Assembly (NCBI RefSeq): GCF_014635705.1
Contig: NZ_BMDI01000001.1
Span: 1,132,008 to 1,196,007, forward strand
Origin: Oxalicibacterium faecigallinarum
GTDB taxonomy: Bacteria > Pseudomonadota > Gammaproteobacteria > Burkholderiales > Burkholderiaceae_D
Length of the DNA stretch: 64,000 bases
Reading direction: 5' to 3'
The notes under the pieces are model-generated. The model was not told where the DNA came from. It saw nothing but the letters and a program-made list of their open reading frames with translations, and ran no database searches. Both the position numbers and the translations under genes were made by a program. Positions 34,947 to 43,128 of the stretch are shown here, in pieces. The first letter of the stretch is position 1. Each line of letters opens with the position of its first letter.

Positions 34947-36743
34947 TCATCGCGGCTCCACCTGCCACCAGGTCGACAAGACATAAGGATTGGCCTGGTA
35001 ATACAAGGGCGGCGTTTGCGGAATACCGAAGCGATTGCGATAGGCAATGCGGTGAATGGAAGAATACCAATGCGGCACCACGATATAACTGTTGAGCAGT
35101 ACCCGATCCAGCGCGCGCGCCGCGGCATCGAGCTGTGCACGTGTTTCTGCCTTGACCAGTTCGGCTACCAGGCGGTCAACCGCCGGATCTTTCAAGCCCC
35201 AGAAGTTACTGGATCCTTTTTGATCCGCTGCCTTGGAACCGAAGATATCGAACAGTTCATTGCCCGGCGTACTCGCATCAGGGAAACGCAAACTCATCAT
35301 GTCGAAATCGAAATCGTCCATGCGCTGCTGCAGGGCATAGTCCGTTGAACGCTGCGTGACGCGTATGCCGAGTTTCTGCAAGTTGCGCACATACACGCTG
35401 ATAATGCGCGACATGGAAGACTGGTCATCCATGATCTCAAAGGCAAATGGCACACCTTTCTCGTTACGCAGGGCACCATCGCGATACGTCCAGCCTGCCT
35501 CACGGAACAACTCCACTGCTTTCAGCAGATTGGAACGCAAGGAATGCGGTGGTTCGGTCGTGGGCGGAATCGGTGCCGGACCGAATACAGCAGGCGACAA
35601 CTTGTCACGCATCGGCTCGAGCAGTTTCAACTCGCCTTCCGACGGCATGCCAGTCGCCGCCATTGGACTGTTGTTGAAAAAGGAATAGATGCGCGTATAG
35701 GAATTGAAGAACAACTGCCGGTTCATCCATTCGTAATCCAGCGCCAGTCCCAGCGCTTGCCGCACGCGCGGGTCCTTGAACTGGTCACGACGCAGATTCA
35801 TGATGAAACCCTGCATGCCATCGCTATTGGAATGCTTGAGCTCGGCCTTGATAATGTCGCCGTTTTCAAACTTGCGTCCGGTATAACCACGCACCCAGTT
35901 CTTGGCGCTATATTCCACCGACACATCGAACTCGCCTGCCTTGAAGGCCTCAAGACGTGCGACATCATCCTTGTAAAAGCGATAGTTGATGCGATTGAAA
36001 TTGAACATGCCCTTGCGGACTGGCAGGTCCTTGCCCCAGTAATCCGGATTCAGACGATAACTGATCGTACGACCGGTATCGTAACGATCAATCAGATAAG
36101 GGCCACTGACAATCGGTGGCGTCAACTGAATCTTGTCGAAATCCGTGCCCTTGGCCCACTTCGGCGAAAAGACGGGAATGGATCCCACCAGCAAGGGCAG
36201 CGAACGATTGTTGTTTGCAAACTCAAAACGCACGACCCGCTCGCTGACTACCACGGCACGTTTGATGTCGGCGAAAATCGACTTGAACTGGGGCGCGCCC
36301 TTGCTCATCAGTGTGTCGAAGGAATACTTGACGTCGGCAGCGAGCACGGGATCGCCGTTGTTGAAACGCGCCTTCGGATTCAGGCGGAATGTCATCGACA
36401 TGCGATCCGGCGCCACTTCCATATCGTCTGCCAGCAAGCCATACATCGTGGCCGTTTCATCCGCAGATGAGGTTGCAAGCGATTCGAACATCAGATCGGA
36501 CACGCCAGCCGCCGCAACCCCTTTCAGTGAGAACGGATTGAACTTGTCAAAACTGGTGCGGCGATCCGGATTGGCCAGAAACAGGTCCCCGCCCTTGGGC
36601 GCGTCCGGATTCACATAATCGAAATGGGAAAATCCGGCCGGATATTTGGGTGTGTCGTAAAGGGAAAAAGCATGCGCTGCCATGGCATGACCAGCCTGCG
36701 ACAGCAGAGCGGCGAACATCAGGGAACAGAGGGACTTGACCAT
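34947..36743 (-). CDS. yejA: Peptide ABC transporter substrate-binding protein YejA
   Basis: 598 residues. Signal peptide MVKSLCSLMFAALLSQAGHAMA, then an extracellular solute-binding family 5 protein starting HAFSLYDTPKYPAGFSHFDYVNPDAPKGG, the YejA signature. Internal landmarks are LMFESLATSSADE, FNFNRINYRFYKDDVARLEAFKAGEFD and GLKDPAVDRLV. The frame is open to 36860, but the ATG at 36743 gives a proper signal peptide. First gene of yejABEF, divergent from fabI across 193 bases. Confidence 0.93.
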   Translation of the reverse strand: MVKSLCSLMFAALLSQAGHAMAAHAFSLYDTPKYPAGFSHFDYVNPDAPKGGDLFLANPDRRTSFDKFNPFSLKGVAAAGVSDLMFESLATSSADETATMYGLLADDMEVAPDRMSMTFRLNPKARFNNGDPVLAADVKYSFDTLMSKGAPQFKSIFADIKRAVVVSERVVRFEFANNNRSLPLLVGSIPVFSPKWAKGTDFDKIQLTPPIVSGPYLIDRYDTGRTISYRLNPDYWGKDLPVRKGMFNFNRINYRFYKDDVARLEAFKAGEFDVSVEYSAKNWVRGYTGRKFENGDIIKAELKHSNSDGMQGFIMNLRRDQFKDPRVRQALGLALDYEWMNRQLFFNSYTRIYSFFNNSPMAATGMPSEGELKLLEPMRDKLSPAVFGPAPIPPTTEPPHSLRSNLLKAVELFREAGWTYRDGALRNEKGVPFAFEIMDDQSSMSRIISVYVRNLQKLGIRVTQRSTDYALQQRMDDFDFDMMSLRFPDASTPGNELFDIFGSKAADQKGSSNFWGLKDPAVDRLVAELVKAETRAQLDAAARALDRVLLNSYIVVPHWYSSIHRIAYRNRFGIPQTPPLYYQANPYVLSTWWQVEPR

Positions 36744-36936
36744 TCGCGGTGGGATGCGCTTTCTTTGATGTAAGAGGACAAACCGAGCGTCACCTATTCT
36801 ACATGGCGAAGCCATAACGTTGCTGGATGAGCAAGAAGCGTGCACGGCAATTTGCGCCAAAAGTTGCTGTCAGGGCGGGCAACGCCTACAATCCTGCCCA
36901 TTCCACAATCTTTCGCACGAACTTTCGGAGTCGTTC

Positions 36937-37722
36937 ATGGCATTCCTGCAAGGCAAAAAAATTCTCATCACTGGTGTGTTGTCCAATCGCTCCATCGCTT
37001 ACGGCATCGCTGCCGCCTGCAAACGCGAAGGTGCCGAACTCGCCTTTACCTATGTTGGTGAACGCTTCAAGGACCGCATCACGGAATTTGCAGCCGAGCT
37101 GGGCAGCAATCTGGTTTTCGAATGCGATGTCGCCGAAGACGAACAGATCACGGCCTTGTTTGCCAACCTCGGCAAGGTTTGGCCGACGTTTGACGGTTTC
37201 GTTCACTCGATCGGTTTTGCGCCTCGCGAAGCCATCGCCGGCGATTTCCTCGAAGGGTTGTCGCGTGAAGGTTTCCGCGTGGCGCACGATATCTCGGCTT
37301 ACAGCTTCCCGGCGATGGCCAAGGCTGCGGCACCGATGCTGAATCAAGGTTCTTCCCTGCTTACCTTGAGCTACCTGGGCTCGATTCGCGCCCTGCCGAA
37401 CTACAACACCATGGGTCTGGCCAAGGCATCGCTGGAAGCCAGCGTGCGCTACACGGCAGAATCACTGGGACCAAAAGGTGTACGCGTCAACGGCATCTCG
37501 GCAGGCCCGATCAAAACCCTGGCTGCATCCGGCATCAAGGACTTCGGCAAAATCCTCAACTTCGTCAAGGATCATGCCCCGCTGCGCCGTAACGTCACCA
37601 TTGAAGATGTCGGCAATGCCGCCGCCTTCCTGCTGTCCGACCTGTCCGGTGGCATCACGGGTGAAATTACCTACGTTGATGGTGGCTTCTCGCACGTTGT
37701 GGGTGGCATGGGCGGCGAATAA
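36937..37722 (+). CDS. fabI: Enoyl-[acyl-carrier-protein] reductase (NADH)
   Basis: 261 residues, the last reductive step in each fatty acid elongation cycle and the triclosan target. Features: [23 protein letters not shown] (NAD site; [11 protein letters not shown]), [14 protein letters not shown], and the catalytic Tyr-x6-Lys in [23 protein letters not shown] lies 6 bases before ATG 36937; the upstream open frame from 36820 is not coding. A terminator follows at 37744. Confidence 0.96.
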   Translation: MAFLQGKKILITGVLSNRSIAYGIAAACKREGAELAFTYVGERFKDRITEFAAELGSNLVFECDVAEDEQITALFANLGKVWPTFDGFVHSIGFAPREAIAGDFLEGLSREGFRVAHDISAYSFPAMAKAAAPMLNQGSSLLTLSYLGSIRALPNYNTMGLAKASLEASVRYTAESLGPKGVRVNGISAGPIKTLAASGIKDFGKILNFVKDHAPLRRNVTIEDVGNAAAFLLSDLSGGITGEITYVDGGFSHVVGGMGGE

Positions 37723-37743
37723 GTCGTCCCTCCCAGACAAAAA

Positions 37744-37769
37744 ACGGCGGCCGTGAGCCGCCGTTCTTT
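37744..37769 (+). terminator. Rho-independent terminator of fabI
   Basis: ACGGCGGC (37744-37751) pairs perfectly with GCCGCCGT (37757-37764), 5-base loop, then TCTTT. It is 22 bases past the fabI stop. Confidence 0.85.
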
Positions 37770-37857
37770 ATGCTGCCTTGCCTTGTCGGGCGCTCAGCAA
37801 CTGATCGAAGCACGATGTATTTCGGCACATCGCAACGGTGCCATCACGCCACCTCCC

Positions 37858-37886
37858 TCGACAGCGAGGCTGTCCTGTAATACAAT
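37858..37886 (+). promoter_or_regulatory. Promoter of rhlE
   Basis: TCGACA (37858-37863), exactly 17 bases, TACAAT (37881-37886), 5 of 6 matches in each. Transcription should start near 37893, about 253 bases before the rhlE ATG. Confidence 0.65.
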
Positions 37887-37892
37887 GCGTGC

Positions 37893-38145
37893 TGTTCGTT
37901 GCTTGCAGCAGTCGCTGGGCAACTGACCTTTGCAGCATCGCGAACCGTTAGCATTAACGATAAAGCCCTCCCGCCTCTCAGGTGTTGAATTTTCATACAC
38001 CGTCCCGGCGCAAAGCTTTTGTGCCGAAATCACTCAGATTTGTCTTAGCTGTTTCGTTGGTTGGCGTTGCATTTTTTGCGCTTCATACAGACTTTCCGGT
38101 TTCACCGGATGCTGTCTGTCGCGCTGACATATACGAAAGACAAGA
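37893..38145 (+). promoter_or_regulatory. Long structured 5' leader of rhlE
   Basis: About 250 untranslated bases between the predicted start and the ATG. Hairpins seen: 38006-38014 with 38018-38026 (9 pairs, one G-T) and TCCGGT/ACCGGA at 38095-38109. The segment 38030-38090 is pyrimidine-rich and T-rich. Long leaders on DEAD-box helicase and cold-shock mRNAs often control expression by temperature or by the helicase itself; that role here is inferred. Short open frames inside it have no ribosome sites. Confidence 0.5.
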
Positions 38146-39546
38146 ATGACATTTGAATCACTAGGCCTGCACGCATCCATCATCAAGGCACTGACCGAAT
38201 CCGGCTATACCGCCCCAACGCCTGTTCAGGCGCAGGCCGTACCTGCCGGTATCGCCGGCCGCGACATGATGGTGTCGTCGCAGACCGGTTCGGGCAAAAC
38301 CGCAGCCTTCATGCTGCCAGCCCTGCACAAATTTGCAGTGCAGGCAGATGCCCAGCCAGTTGGGGGCCGCACACCCAATCAGGAAATGCAGTCAGCACGC
38401 TCGCGCGGCGAGCGCCCGCGTTTCCGTGCAGCACAGCCCAAAATGCTGGTGTTGACGCCAACCCGTGAACTGGCGCTGCAAGTCACGACTTCGACCGACA
38501 AATACGGCGCATTCATGCGTCGCGTAAAAGCCGTGTCGATCCTCGGCGGCATGCCTTATCCAAAACAGATGCAACTGCTGTCCCGCAATCCGGAAATCCT
38601 CGTTGCAACACCAGGCCGTTTGATCGATCACATGGAATCGGGCAAGATCGATTTCTCGCAATTGCAGATTCTGGTTCTCGACGAAGCCGATCGCATGCTG
38701 GACATGGGCTTTATCGACGATATCGAGAAGATCGTTGCCAACACGCCGGAAACCCGTCAGACCATGCTGTTCTCGGCAACGCTCGACGGCGTCGTCGGCA
38801 ACATGGCCAAGCGCATTACCAAAGATCCGCTGATCATCCAGATCGCTGGTTCGGCAAGCAAGCACGAAAACATTACCCAGCACGTCCACTTCGTCGACGA
38901 TCTGTCGCACAAGAATCGCATGCTCGATCACATTTTGCGTGATGAAACCATGGATCAGGCAGTGATCTTTACCGCAACCAAACGTGATGCAGACACCATT
39001 GCTGATCGTCTGAACATCGCCGGTTTCGCTGCTGCTGCATTGCATGGCGACATGCATCAAGGTGCACGTAACCGCACGCTCGATGGTCTGCGCCGTGGTC
39101 AGATTCGCGTACTCGTTGCCACCGACGTTGCCGCACGCGGCATCGACGTACCGGGCATCACGCACGTGGTCAACTACGATCTGCCCAAGTTTGCTGAGGA
39201 CTACGTACACCGTATCGGTCGTACCGGTCGTGCCGGCCGCAAAGGCATCGCCGTGTCGCTGGTCAATCATGCCGAAAACATGAACGTCAAACGCATCGAA
39301 CGCTTCATCAAGCAATTGATTCCAGTCAGCGTGATCGAAGGTCTGGAACCGAAACGTACGGCAGCACCACGTTCGAACAAACCAAACGGCTGGCGTCCAG
39401 GTGACAACCGCAATGGTGCCAAGCCAGGCCAACGTACTTTCAGCAAACCAGGCAATGGCCCGCGTCGCGAGGGTTCCGGCTTCAACAAAGGCCCGCGCAC
39501 GGGTGGTGATGCAGGTACGCAGCGTCGCTCGTTTGGCGAGCGTTGA
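38146..39546 (+). CDS. rhlE: ATP-dependent RNA helicase RhlE (DEAD-box)
   Basis: 466 residues. All helicase motifs present: Q motif (GYTAPTPVQAQAVP), SQTGSGKT, PTRELALQV, TPGRLIDHM, LDEADRMLDMGF, SATL, IFTATKRDAD, VATDVAARGID and HRIGRTGRAGR. An insertion of about 25 residues (QPVGGRTPNQEMQSARSRGERPRFR) sits between motifs I and Ia. The last 90 residues are a basic, Gly/Pro/Asn-rich tail (RSNKPNGWRPGDNRNGAKPGQR), likely for RNA binding. RhlE remodels ribosome-assembly and mRNA-decay complexes. Start MTFESLGLHASI. Confidence 0.94.
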   Translation: MTFESLGLHASIIKALTESGYTAPTPVQAQAVPAGIAGRDMMVSSQTGSGKTAAFMLPALHKFAVQADAQPVGGRTPNQEMQSARSRGERPRFRAAQPKMLVLTPTRELALQVTTSTDKYGAFMRRVKAVSILGGMPYPKQMQLLSRNPEILVATPGRLIDHMESGKIDFSQLQILVLDEADRMLDMGFIDDIEKIVANTPETRQTMLFSATLDGVVGNMAKRITKDPLIIQIAGSASKHENITQHVHFVDDLSHKNRMLDHILRDETMDQAVIFTATKRDADTIADRLNIAGFAAAALHGDMHQGARNRTLDGLRRGQIRVLVATDVAARGIDVPGITHVVNYDLPKFAEDYVHRIGRTGRAGRKGIAVSLVNHAENMNVKRIERFIKQLIPVSVIEGLEPKRTAAPRSNKPNGWRPGDNRNGAKPGQRTFSKPGNGPRREGSGFNKGPRTGGDAGTQRRSFGER

Positions 39547-39572
39547 TCTGACGACAAAACAGATGCAGTAAC

Positions 39573-39599
39573 AAAAACGGGCCTTACGGCCCGTTTTTC
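39573..39599 (+). terminator. Rho-independent terminator of rhlE
   Basis: ACGGGCC (39577-39583) pairs with GGCCCGT (39588-39594), loop TTAC, with A-run before and TTTTT after. Confidence 0.88.
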
Positions 39600-39702
39600 A
39601 TTTGGTATGCCAACTCCGTAACAGTTGTAAGCAAATCTGTAAAAACCGGTGCAAATGGCATGGCTTTTCTATACTGCAGACAGCACATCAACGGAGCACA
39701 TC

Positions 39703-40119
39703 ATGAAATCAAGAACATTTACTTTCCTGCTCACCGCTTTGCTGATCGGCACCGCTGCTGTCACCCCTCTTCAGGCCAGCGCGCAAGTCAACGTGAACAT
39801 CAATATCGGTGCTGAACCCCCGCCACCACGTTATGAGCGTGTTCCGCCGCCCCGCAAGGGTTATGTCTGGGCGCCTGGCTACTGGAACTGGAATGGTCAT
39901 CGCCACGTCTGGACGTCCGGTCATTGGGAACGCGTGCGAGCCGGTTACGTGTATCAGAACGCAAACTGGTATCAGGATGGTCGTGGCTGGCACTTGAACA
40001 AGGGCCACTGGAAAAAAGACAAGCACGCCAAGCACCACAGAGACCATCGCAATGATCGTCATGGTCACGGCAAGGGATATCACTGCCCACCGGGACAAGC
40101 CAAAAAAGGACATTGCTAA
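39703..40119 (+). CDS. Secreted WXXGXW-repeat protein with His-rich tail
   Basis: 138 residues. Signal peptide MKSRTFTFLLTALLIGTAAV...ASA, then a proline-rich stretch (PPPPRYERVPPPRKG) and tandem aromatic repeats: VWAPGYWNWNG, VWTSGHWERV, W(Y)QDGRGWHLNKGHW, the WXXGXW/YXXGXW repeat of envelope proteins. The C-terminal 35 residues are very rich in His, Lys and Arg and end in two Cys (YHCPPGQAKKGHC), perhaps a metal- or polyanion-binding tail. GGAG precedes the ATG by 6 bases and TATACT at 39670-39675 is a likely -10. Role unknown; periplasmic or outer-surface location expected. Confidence 0.82.
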   Translation: MKSRTFTFLLTALLIGTAAVTPLQASAQVNVNINIGAEPPPPRYERVPPPRKGYVWAPGYWNWNGHRHVWTSGHWERVRAGYVYQNANWYQDGRGWHLNKGHWKKDKHAKHHRDHRNDRHGHGKGYHCPPGQAKKGHC

Positions 40120-40144
40120 GGACTGAACAACGCGGCCGAACGAT

Positions 40145-41026
40145 TCAGGACATGCGTTCGGCCAGATAATCGACAAATGTCCTGACCTTGGCAGATAGAT
40201 GCTTGCGGCTCGGGTAAAGCGCGTAGATGCCCAGTTCCGGGCCGCCAAAATCAGTCATCAGCTCGATCAGACGTCCGCTCTTGACGTCATCGCCCACGAT
40301 GAAATATGGTTGCCAGATGATGCCGGCACCATCGAGCGCCGCCAGCCGCAGCATGTCGCCGTTATTGGCGCGCACCGGACCGTCGATCAGTACCGAGACC
40401 TGCCTCCGCTGCTTGCCGAATGTCCACTCGTCCCCGCCACTTGCATAGATGTAATTAAGACATGCATGATCTGCCAGATCCGCTGGCTGCACTGGCGTAC
40501 CCCGTGCAGCAAGATAGGCAGGTGCAGCGCAGCAGACGATACGATCAACGGCGAGTCTACGCGCAATCAATCCCGACTCGGGCAAGCTGCCAACGCGAAT
40601 CGCAAGATCGAATCCTTCCTCAATCAAATCCACGCGCCGGTCGGCCAGGGCAATGTCGAGCTTGACCTCGGGATAGCGCCGCATGTACTCACTCATCAGG
40701 GGTGCAATGCAGATTGTGCCGAATGACACCGGCATCGCAACCTTCAGAGTTCCGCGTGGAATCGCCGTCATTTGTCCGGCTGCCTGCTCCGCCTCATTCA
40801 CGTCCGCCAGTATCTGTACACAGCGCTCGTAATATGCCGTGCCGGACTCCGTCAGACTCAATCGCCGCGTCGTGCGATTGAGCAAGCGCGTGCCCAGATG
40901 ATCTTCAAGAATACCAACGTACTTCGAGGCGATCGCCTTGGAAATATCCAGTCGCGCCCCTGCTGCAGTGAAGCTCTCGCTTTCGACCACGGCAACAAAG
41001 GTCTTCATGCAGGTCAGAATATCCAT
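40145..41026 (-). CDS. LysR family transcriptional regulator
   Basis: 293 residues. Helix-turn-helix in MKTFVAVVESESFTAAGARLDISKAIASKYVGILE, then RTTRRLSLTESG and an effector-binding domain (GTLKVAMPVSFGTICIAPLM..., LIEEGFDLAIRVG). ATG 41026 (MDILTCMKTF) fits family length; the frame continues to 41056. It is divergent from fdxA, and repeated TTATCAA motifs lie between them. The effector and targets are unknown. Its end forms a 9-pair hairpin (40134-40142 with 40155-40163) with the gap to the convergent gene. Confidence 0.9.
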   Translation of the reverse strand: MDILTCMKTFVAVVESESFTAAGARLDISKAIASKYVGILEDHLGTRLLNRTTRRLSLTESGTAYYERCVQILADVNEAEQAAGQMTAIPRGTLKVAMPVSFGTICIAPLMSEYMRRYPEVKLDIALADRRVDLIEEGFDLAIRVGSLPESGLIARRLAVDRIVCCAAPAYLAARGTPVQPADLADHACLNYIYASGGDEWTFGKQRRQVSVLIDGPVRANNGDMLRLAALDGAGIIWQPYFIVGDDVKSGRLIELMTDFGGPELGIYALYPSRKHLSAKVRTFVDYLAERMS

Positions 41027-41077
41027 TATCAACAATATAGAGACAATGTTTATCAATATATCGTATTTATCAATAAT
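41026..41077. repeat. Three direct repeats TTATCAAyA in the lysR-fdxA gap
   Basis: TTATCAACAAT (41026-41036), TTATCAATATA (41050-41060) and TTATCAATAAT (41067-41077), spaced 24 and 17 bases. They lie in the divergent promoter region, just upstream of a TATAGT -10-like hexamer for fdxA at 41089-41094. They could be binding sites of the adjacent LysR protein. Confidence 0.5.
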
Positions 41078-41129
41078 TTAAAGACGACTATAGTGCAATC
41101 GTCAGTGTAGCCGTGCTAATGGAGAAAGC

Positions 41130-41459
41130 ATGACCTTTGTTGTTACCGAGCCCTGCATTCAATGCAAGTACACCGATTGTGTCGCCGTCTGTCCGATGGA
41201 CTGCTTTATGGAAGGACCGAATTTTCTGGTGATCAATCCGGATGAGTGCATCGATTGCTCGGTCTGCGTTGCCGAATGCCCGGTCGGTGCGATCGTAGGC
41301 GACCGGGAAATAAAACCCGAGCAGGCGCACTATCTGGAATTGAACCGCACATTGTCCAAGCACCCTGACTGGCGCCGCATCACTGTTCGCAAAGAACCAC
41401 TTGCGGATCATGAACGCTGGGCAACCGTCACTGACAAGCTGTCGTTACTTGAAAAATAA
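41130..41459 (+). CDS. fdxA: Seven-iron ferredoxin FdxA
   Basis: 109 residues, electron carrier with one [3Fe-4S] and one [4Fe-4S] cluster. Cysteines at 9, 17 and 50 should bind the 3Fe cluster and 21, 40, 43 and 46 the 4Fe cluster, with Cys12 and Cys25 free, matching the Azotobacter ferredoxin I pattern (CIQCKYTDCVAVCPMDCF, CIDCSVCVAECP). The C-terminal 55 residues are the helical extension usual in this type. It is followed after 9 bases by a DUF3861 gene. Confidence 0.95.
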   Translation: MTFVVTEPCIQCKYTDCVAVCPMDCFMEGPNFLVINPDECIDCSVCVAECPVGAIVGDREIKPEQAHYLELNRTLSKHPDWRRITVRKEPLADHERWATVTDKLSLLEK

Positions 41460-41468
41460 GGAAAGACC

Positions 41469-41792
41469 ATGAGCGCACATAACTATCGCATCACCCTTGA
41501 ATACCTTGGCGGCAAACATGCCGCACCAGAGACCTATGCACCACTGCAGTTTGAAGCCGGCAATCACGACGACCTGTTCAGCATCCTGCGACGTGTACAG
41601 TCATCCGGCCTTGCCGATGCAGATGAAGCAGCAGCGCTGGCGCTTGGTATGAAATTGTTTGGTGAAGTCATGCTCAAGCACCGCAAGGATCCATTATTTG
41701 CCGCCTTGCAGTCGAATTTTGTCGAATTTATCAATGCGTTCAAGCAGCGCATCCGTGACACCTCCGAAGGCAAGGCCCCTGCCTTGCAATAA
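41469..41792 (+). CDS. DUF3861 domain protein
   Basis: 107 residues, soluble. The pattern YRITLEYL...PLQFEAGNHDDLFSILRRVQ and GMKLFGEVMLKHRKDPLFAAL matches DUF3861 as I know it. No catalytic residues or cofactors are evident. It lies 9 bases after fdxA with its own AAGGAAAG ribosome site and is probably co-transcribed with it. Function unknown. Confidence 0.75.
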   Translation: MSAHNYRITLEYLGGKHAAPETYAPLQFEAGNHDDLFSILRRVQSSGLADADEAAALALGMKLFGEVMLKHRKDPLFAALQSNFVEFINAFKQRIRDTSEGKAPALQ

Positions 41793-41838
41793 GTATTCTC
41801 AACGCCATCTTGATTGTGACCAGTCATCAGGAGTCAAC

Positions 41839-42696
41839 ATGAAAAACAGTACACTGCCCACTCTCTTCATTCCGCATGGCGGCGGCCCCTGCTTTTTCAT
41901 GGACTGGCCGGGCGATCCACGCATGTGGGATCGCATGGCAGACTATCTGCGCACCACTGGCGAGCAATTGCGCCCGAAAGCCATTCTGATTATTTCTGGT
42001 CACTGGGAAGCAGATGCCTTTACGGTTGGTGCAAACCCGCAACCACCCCTGATCTATGACTACTACGGTTTTCCTGAACACACCTATGCACTGCGTTACG
42101 ACGCGCCGGGATCACCGGCTTTGGCCCAACGCGTACACGATCTCTTGCGTGACGCCGGCTTGCCTGCTGCCATCGACAACGAGCGCGGCTGGGATCATGG
42201 TGTCTTCATTCCACTCAAAGTCATGTATCCGGACGCGGCCATTCCTGTCGTGCAGTTGTCGATGAAAAAAGGACTTGATCCTGCAGAGCACCTGCGCGCC
42301 GGCACGGCATTGCAAACCTTGCGTGATGAAGGCGTGCTGATTATCGGAAGCGGCATGAGTTTTCACAATATGCGAGGCTTCAGCCCGGCATTTCGTGACG
42401 CATCGGAACAATTCGACGACTGGCTGGCAGACATGGCCAAGCGCGACGAAGACGAACGCAACGCCCTGTTACAGGATTGGCAAAGCGCGCCGCATGCACG
42501 GCAGGTGCAGCCCCATCCAGATCATTTGCTGCCGTTGATGGTCGCAGCAGGCGCCGCTGGCACCGACACCGGCAGCCGCGTCTTTCAGGATACGGTCATG
42601 AATGTGGTGGTCTCGGCCCTCGCCTTTGGTGCAACAGGTAAAATCGAAACCGAATCGGATGAAGCGACCGAAAATGCCACAAATCAACCTGCCTGA
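41839..42696 (+). CDS. Extradiol ring-cleavage dioxygenase class III (YgiD/DODA-like)
   Basis: 285 residues. LigB-type fold of the 4,5-DOPA dioxygenase family: TLFIPHGGGPCFF with the metal His, ILIISGHWEADAFTV with the second metal His, RGWDHGVFIPLKVMYP, and IIGSGMSFHNMRGF near the C-terminus. It should bind non-haem Fe(II) or Zn and act on catechols; E. coli YgiD opens L-DOPA. AGGAG precedes ATG 41839; the frame upstream to 41659 overlaps the DUF3861 gene and is not used. It is 46 bases after that gene. Confidence 0.88.
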   Translation: MKNSTLPTLFIPHGGGPCFFMDWPGDPRMWDRMADYLRTTGEQLRPKAILIISGHWEADAFTVGANPQPPLIYDYYGFPEHTYALRYDAPGSPALAQRVHDLLRDAGLPAAIDNERGWDHGVFIPLKVMYPDAAIPVVQLSMKKGLDPAEHLRAGTALQTLRDEGVLIIGSGMSFHNMRGFSPAFRDASEQFDDWLADMAKRDEDERNALLQDWQSAPHARQVQPHPDHLLPLMVAAGAAGTDTGSRVFQDTVMNVVVSALAFGATGKIETESDEATENATNQPA

Positions 42697-42719
42697 TGCT
42701 GCGGGAAGCCGCCCACGGC

Positions 42720-42748
42720 TTGACATTCGTGGCGGCGAGGCCTAAAGT
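42720..42748 (+). promoter_or_regulatory. Promoter of leuA
   Basis: A perfect TTGACA (42720-42725), exactly 17 bases, then TAAAGT (42743-42748, 4 of 6). The start would be near 42755, giving a leader of about 370 bases before leuA, which contains the leader peptide. Confidence 0.6.
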
Positions 42749-42973
42749 AGCCTGTATGTCCAAGGCATCCATCACTATCTGCATTCCAGCGAACGCTGCA
42801 GCATCTCTGCTAGCAGCCCTACCGCTATCGCTACGACTAATCTGATCGTAGCGTTCTGTTGTACCTACCGGTTTCCACTTGCCGGTTTCGTTTCCCCAAA
42901 TCTGGTCACACCCAAGGCTGTACCCGAAAACATGCATACCAAGGCCCTTTCTGTCACGTACATTGCCGGCAAC

Positions 42974-43087
42974 ATGATTGCCCGAATCCTTGCACGCACA
43001 CGCGCCCTGCTACTGCTACCGATCGGTGATCCGGCCTCGCGCACCGTGGCAGCCGGATCGCCCTTCGCCACAGCCTCGATTTATTGA
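42974..43087 (+). CDS. leuL: leu operon leader peptide (attenuator)
   Basis: A 37-residue frame, MIARILARTRALLLLPIGDP..., with four consecutive leucine codons CTG CTA CTG CTA at 43007-43018, ending at TGA 43085-43087, 41 bases before leuA. The same frame also opens at ATG 42932 (51 residues, starting MHTKALSVTYIAG); neither ATG has a strong ribosome site. Leucine-run leader peptides that couple ribosome stalling to transcription of leuA are known from proteobacteria. Use of the rarer CTA codon would make it sensitive to leucyl-tRNA supply. Confidence 0.68.
   Translation: MIARILARTRALLLLPIGDPASRTVAAGSPFATASIY
43028..43059 (+). promoter_or_regulatory. Attenuator stem after the leucine codons
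   Basis: GATCCGGC (43028-43035) pairs perfectly with GCCGGATC (43052-43059), beginning 9 bases past the leucine codon run. The upstream CCGATCGG (43019-43026) can compete for the same GGATCG segment, so two alternative folds are possible. No T-run follows, so it may not be a simple intrinsic terminator. Confidence 0.5.
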
Positions 43088-43128
43088 ATACAGCGACTTA
43101 AGCAGAATACTTAGCAAGGAAGAACATC

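Noticed and set aside
37930-38127. 65-codon frame in the rhlE leader
   Set aside because: Cys-rich random-looking sequence with no ribosome site, inside a structured untranslated leader.
40134-40163. 9-pair hairpin at the end of the lysR gene considered as a terminator
   Set aside because: It overlaps the coding end, has a 12-base loop and no T-run on either strand; left as a note in the lysR entry.
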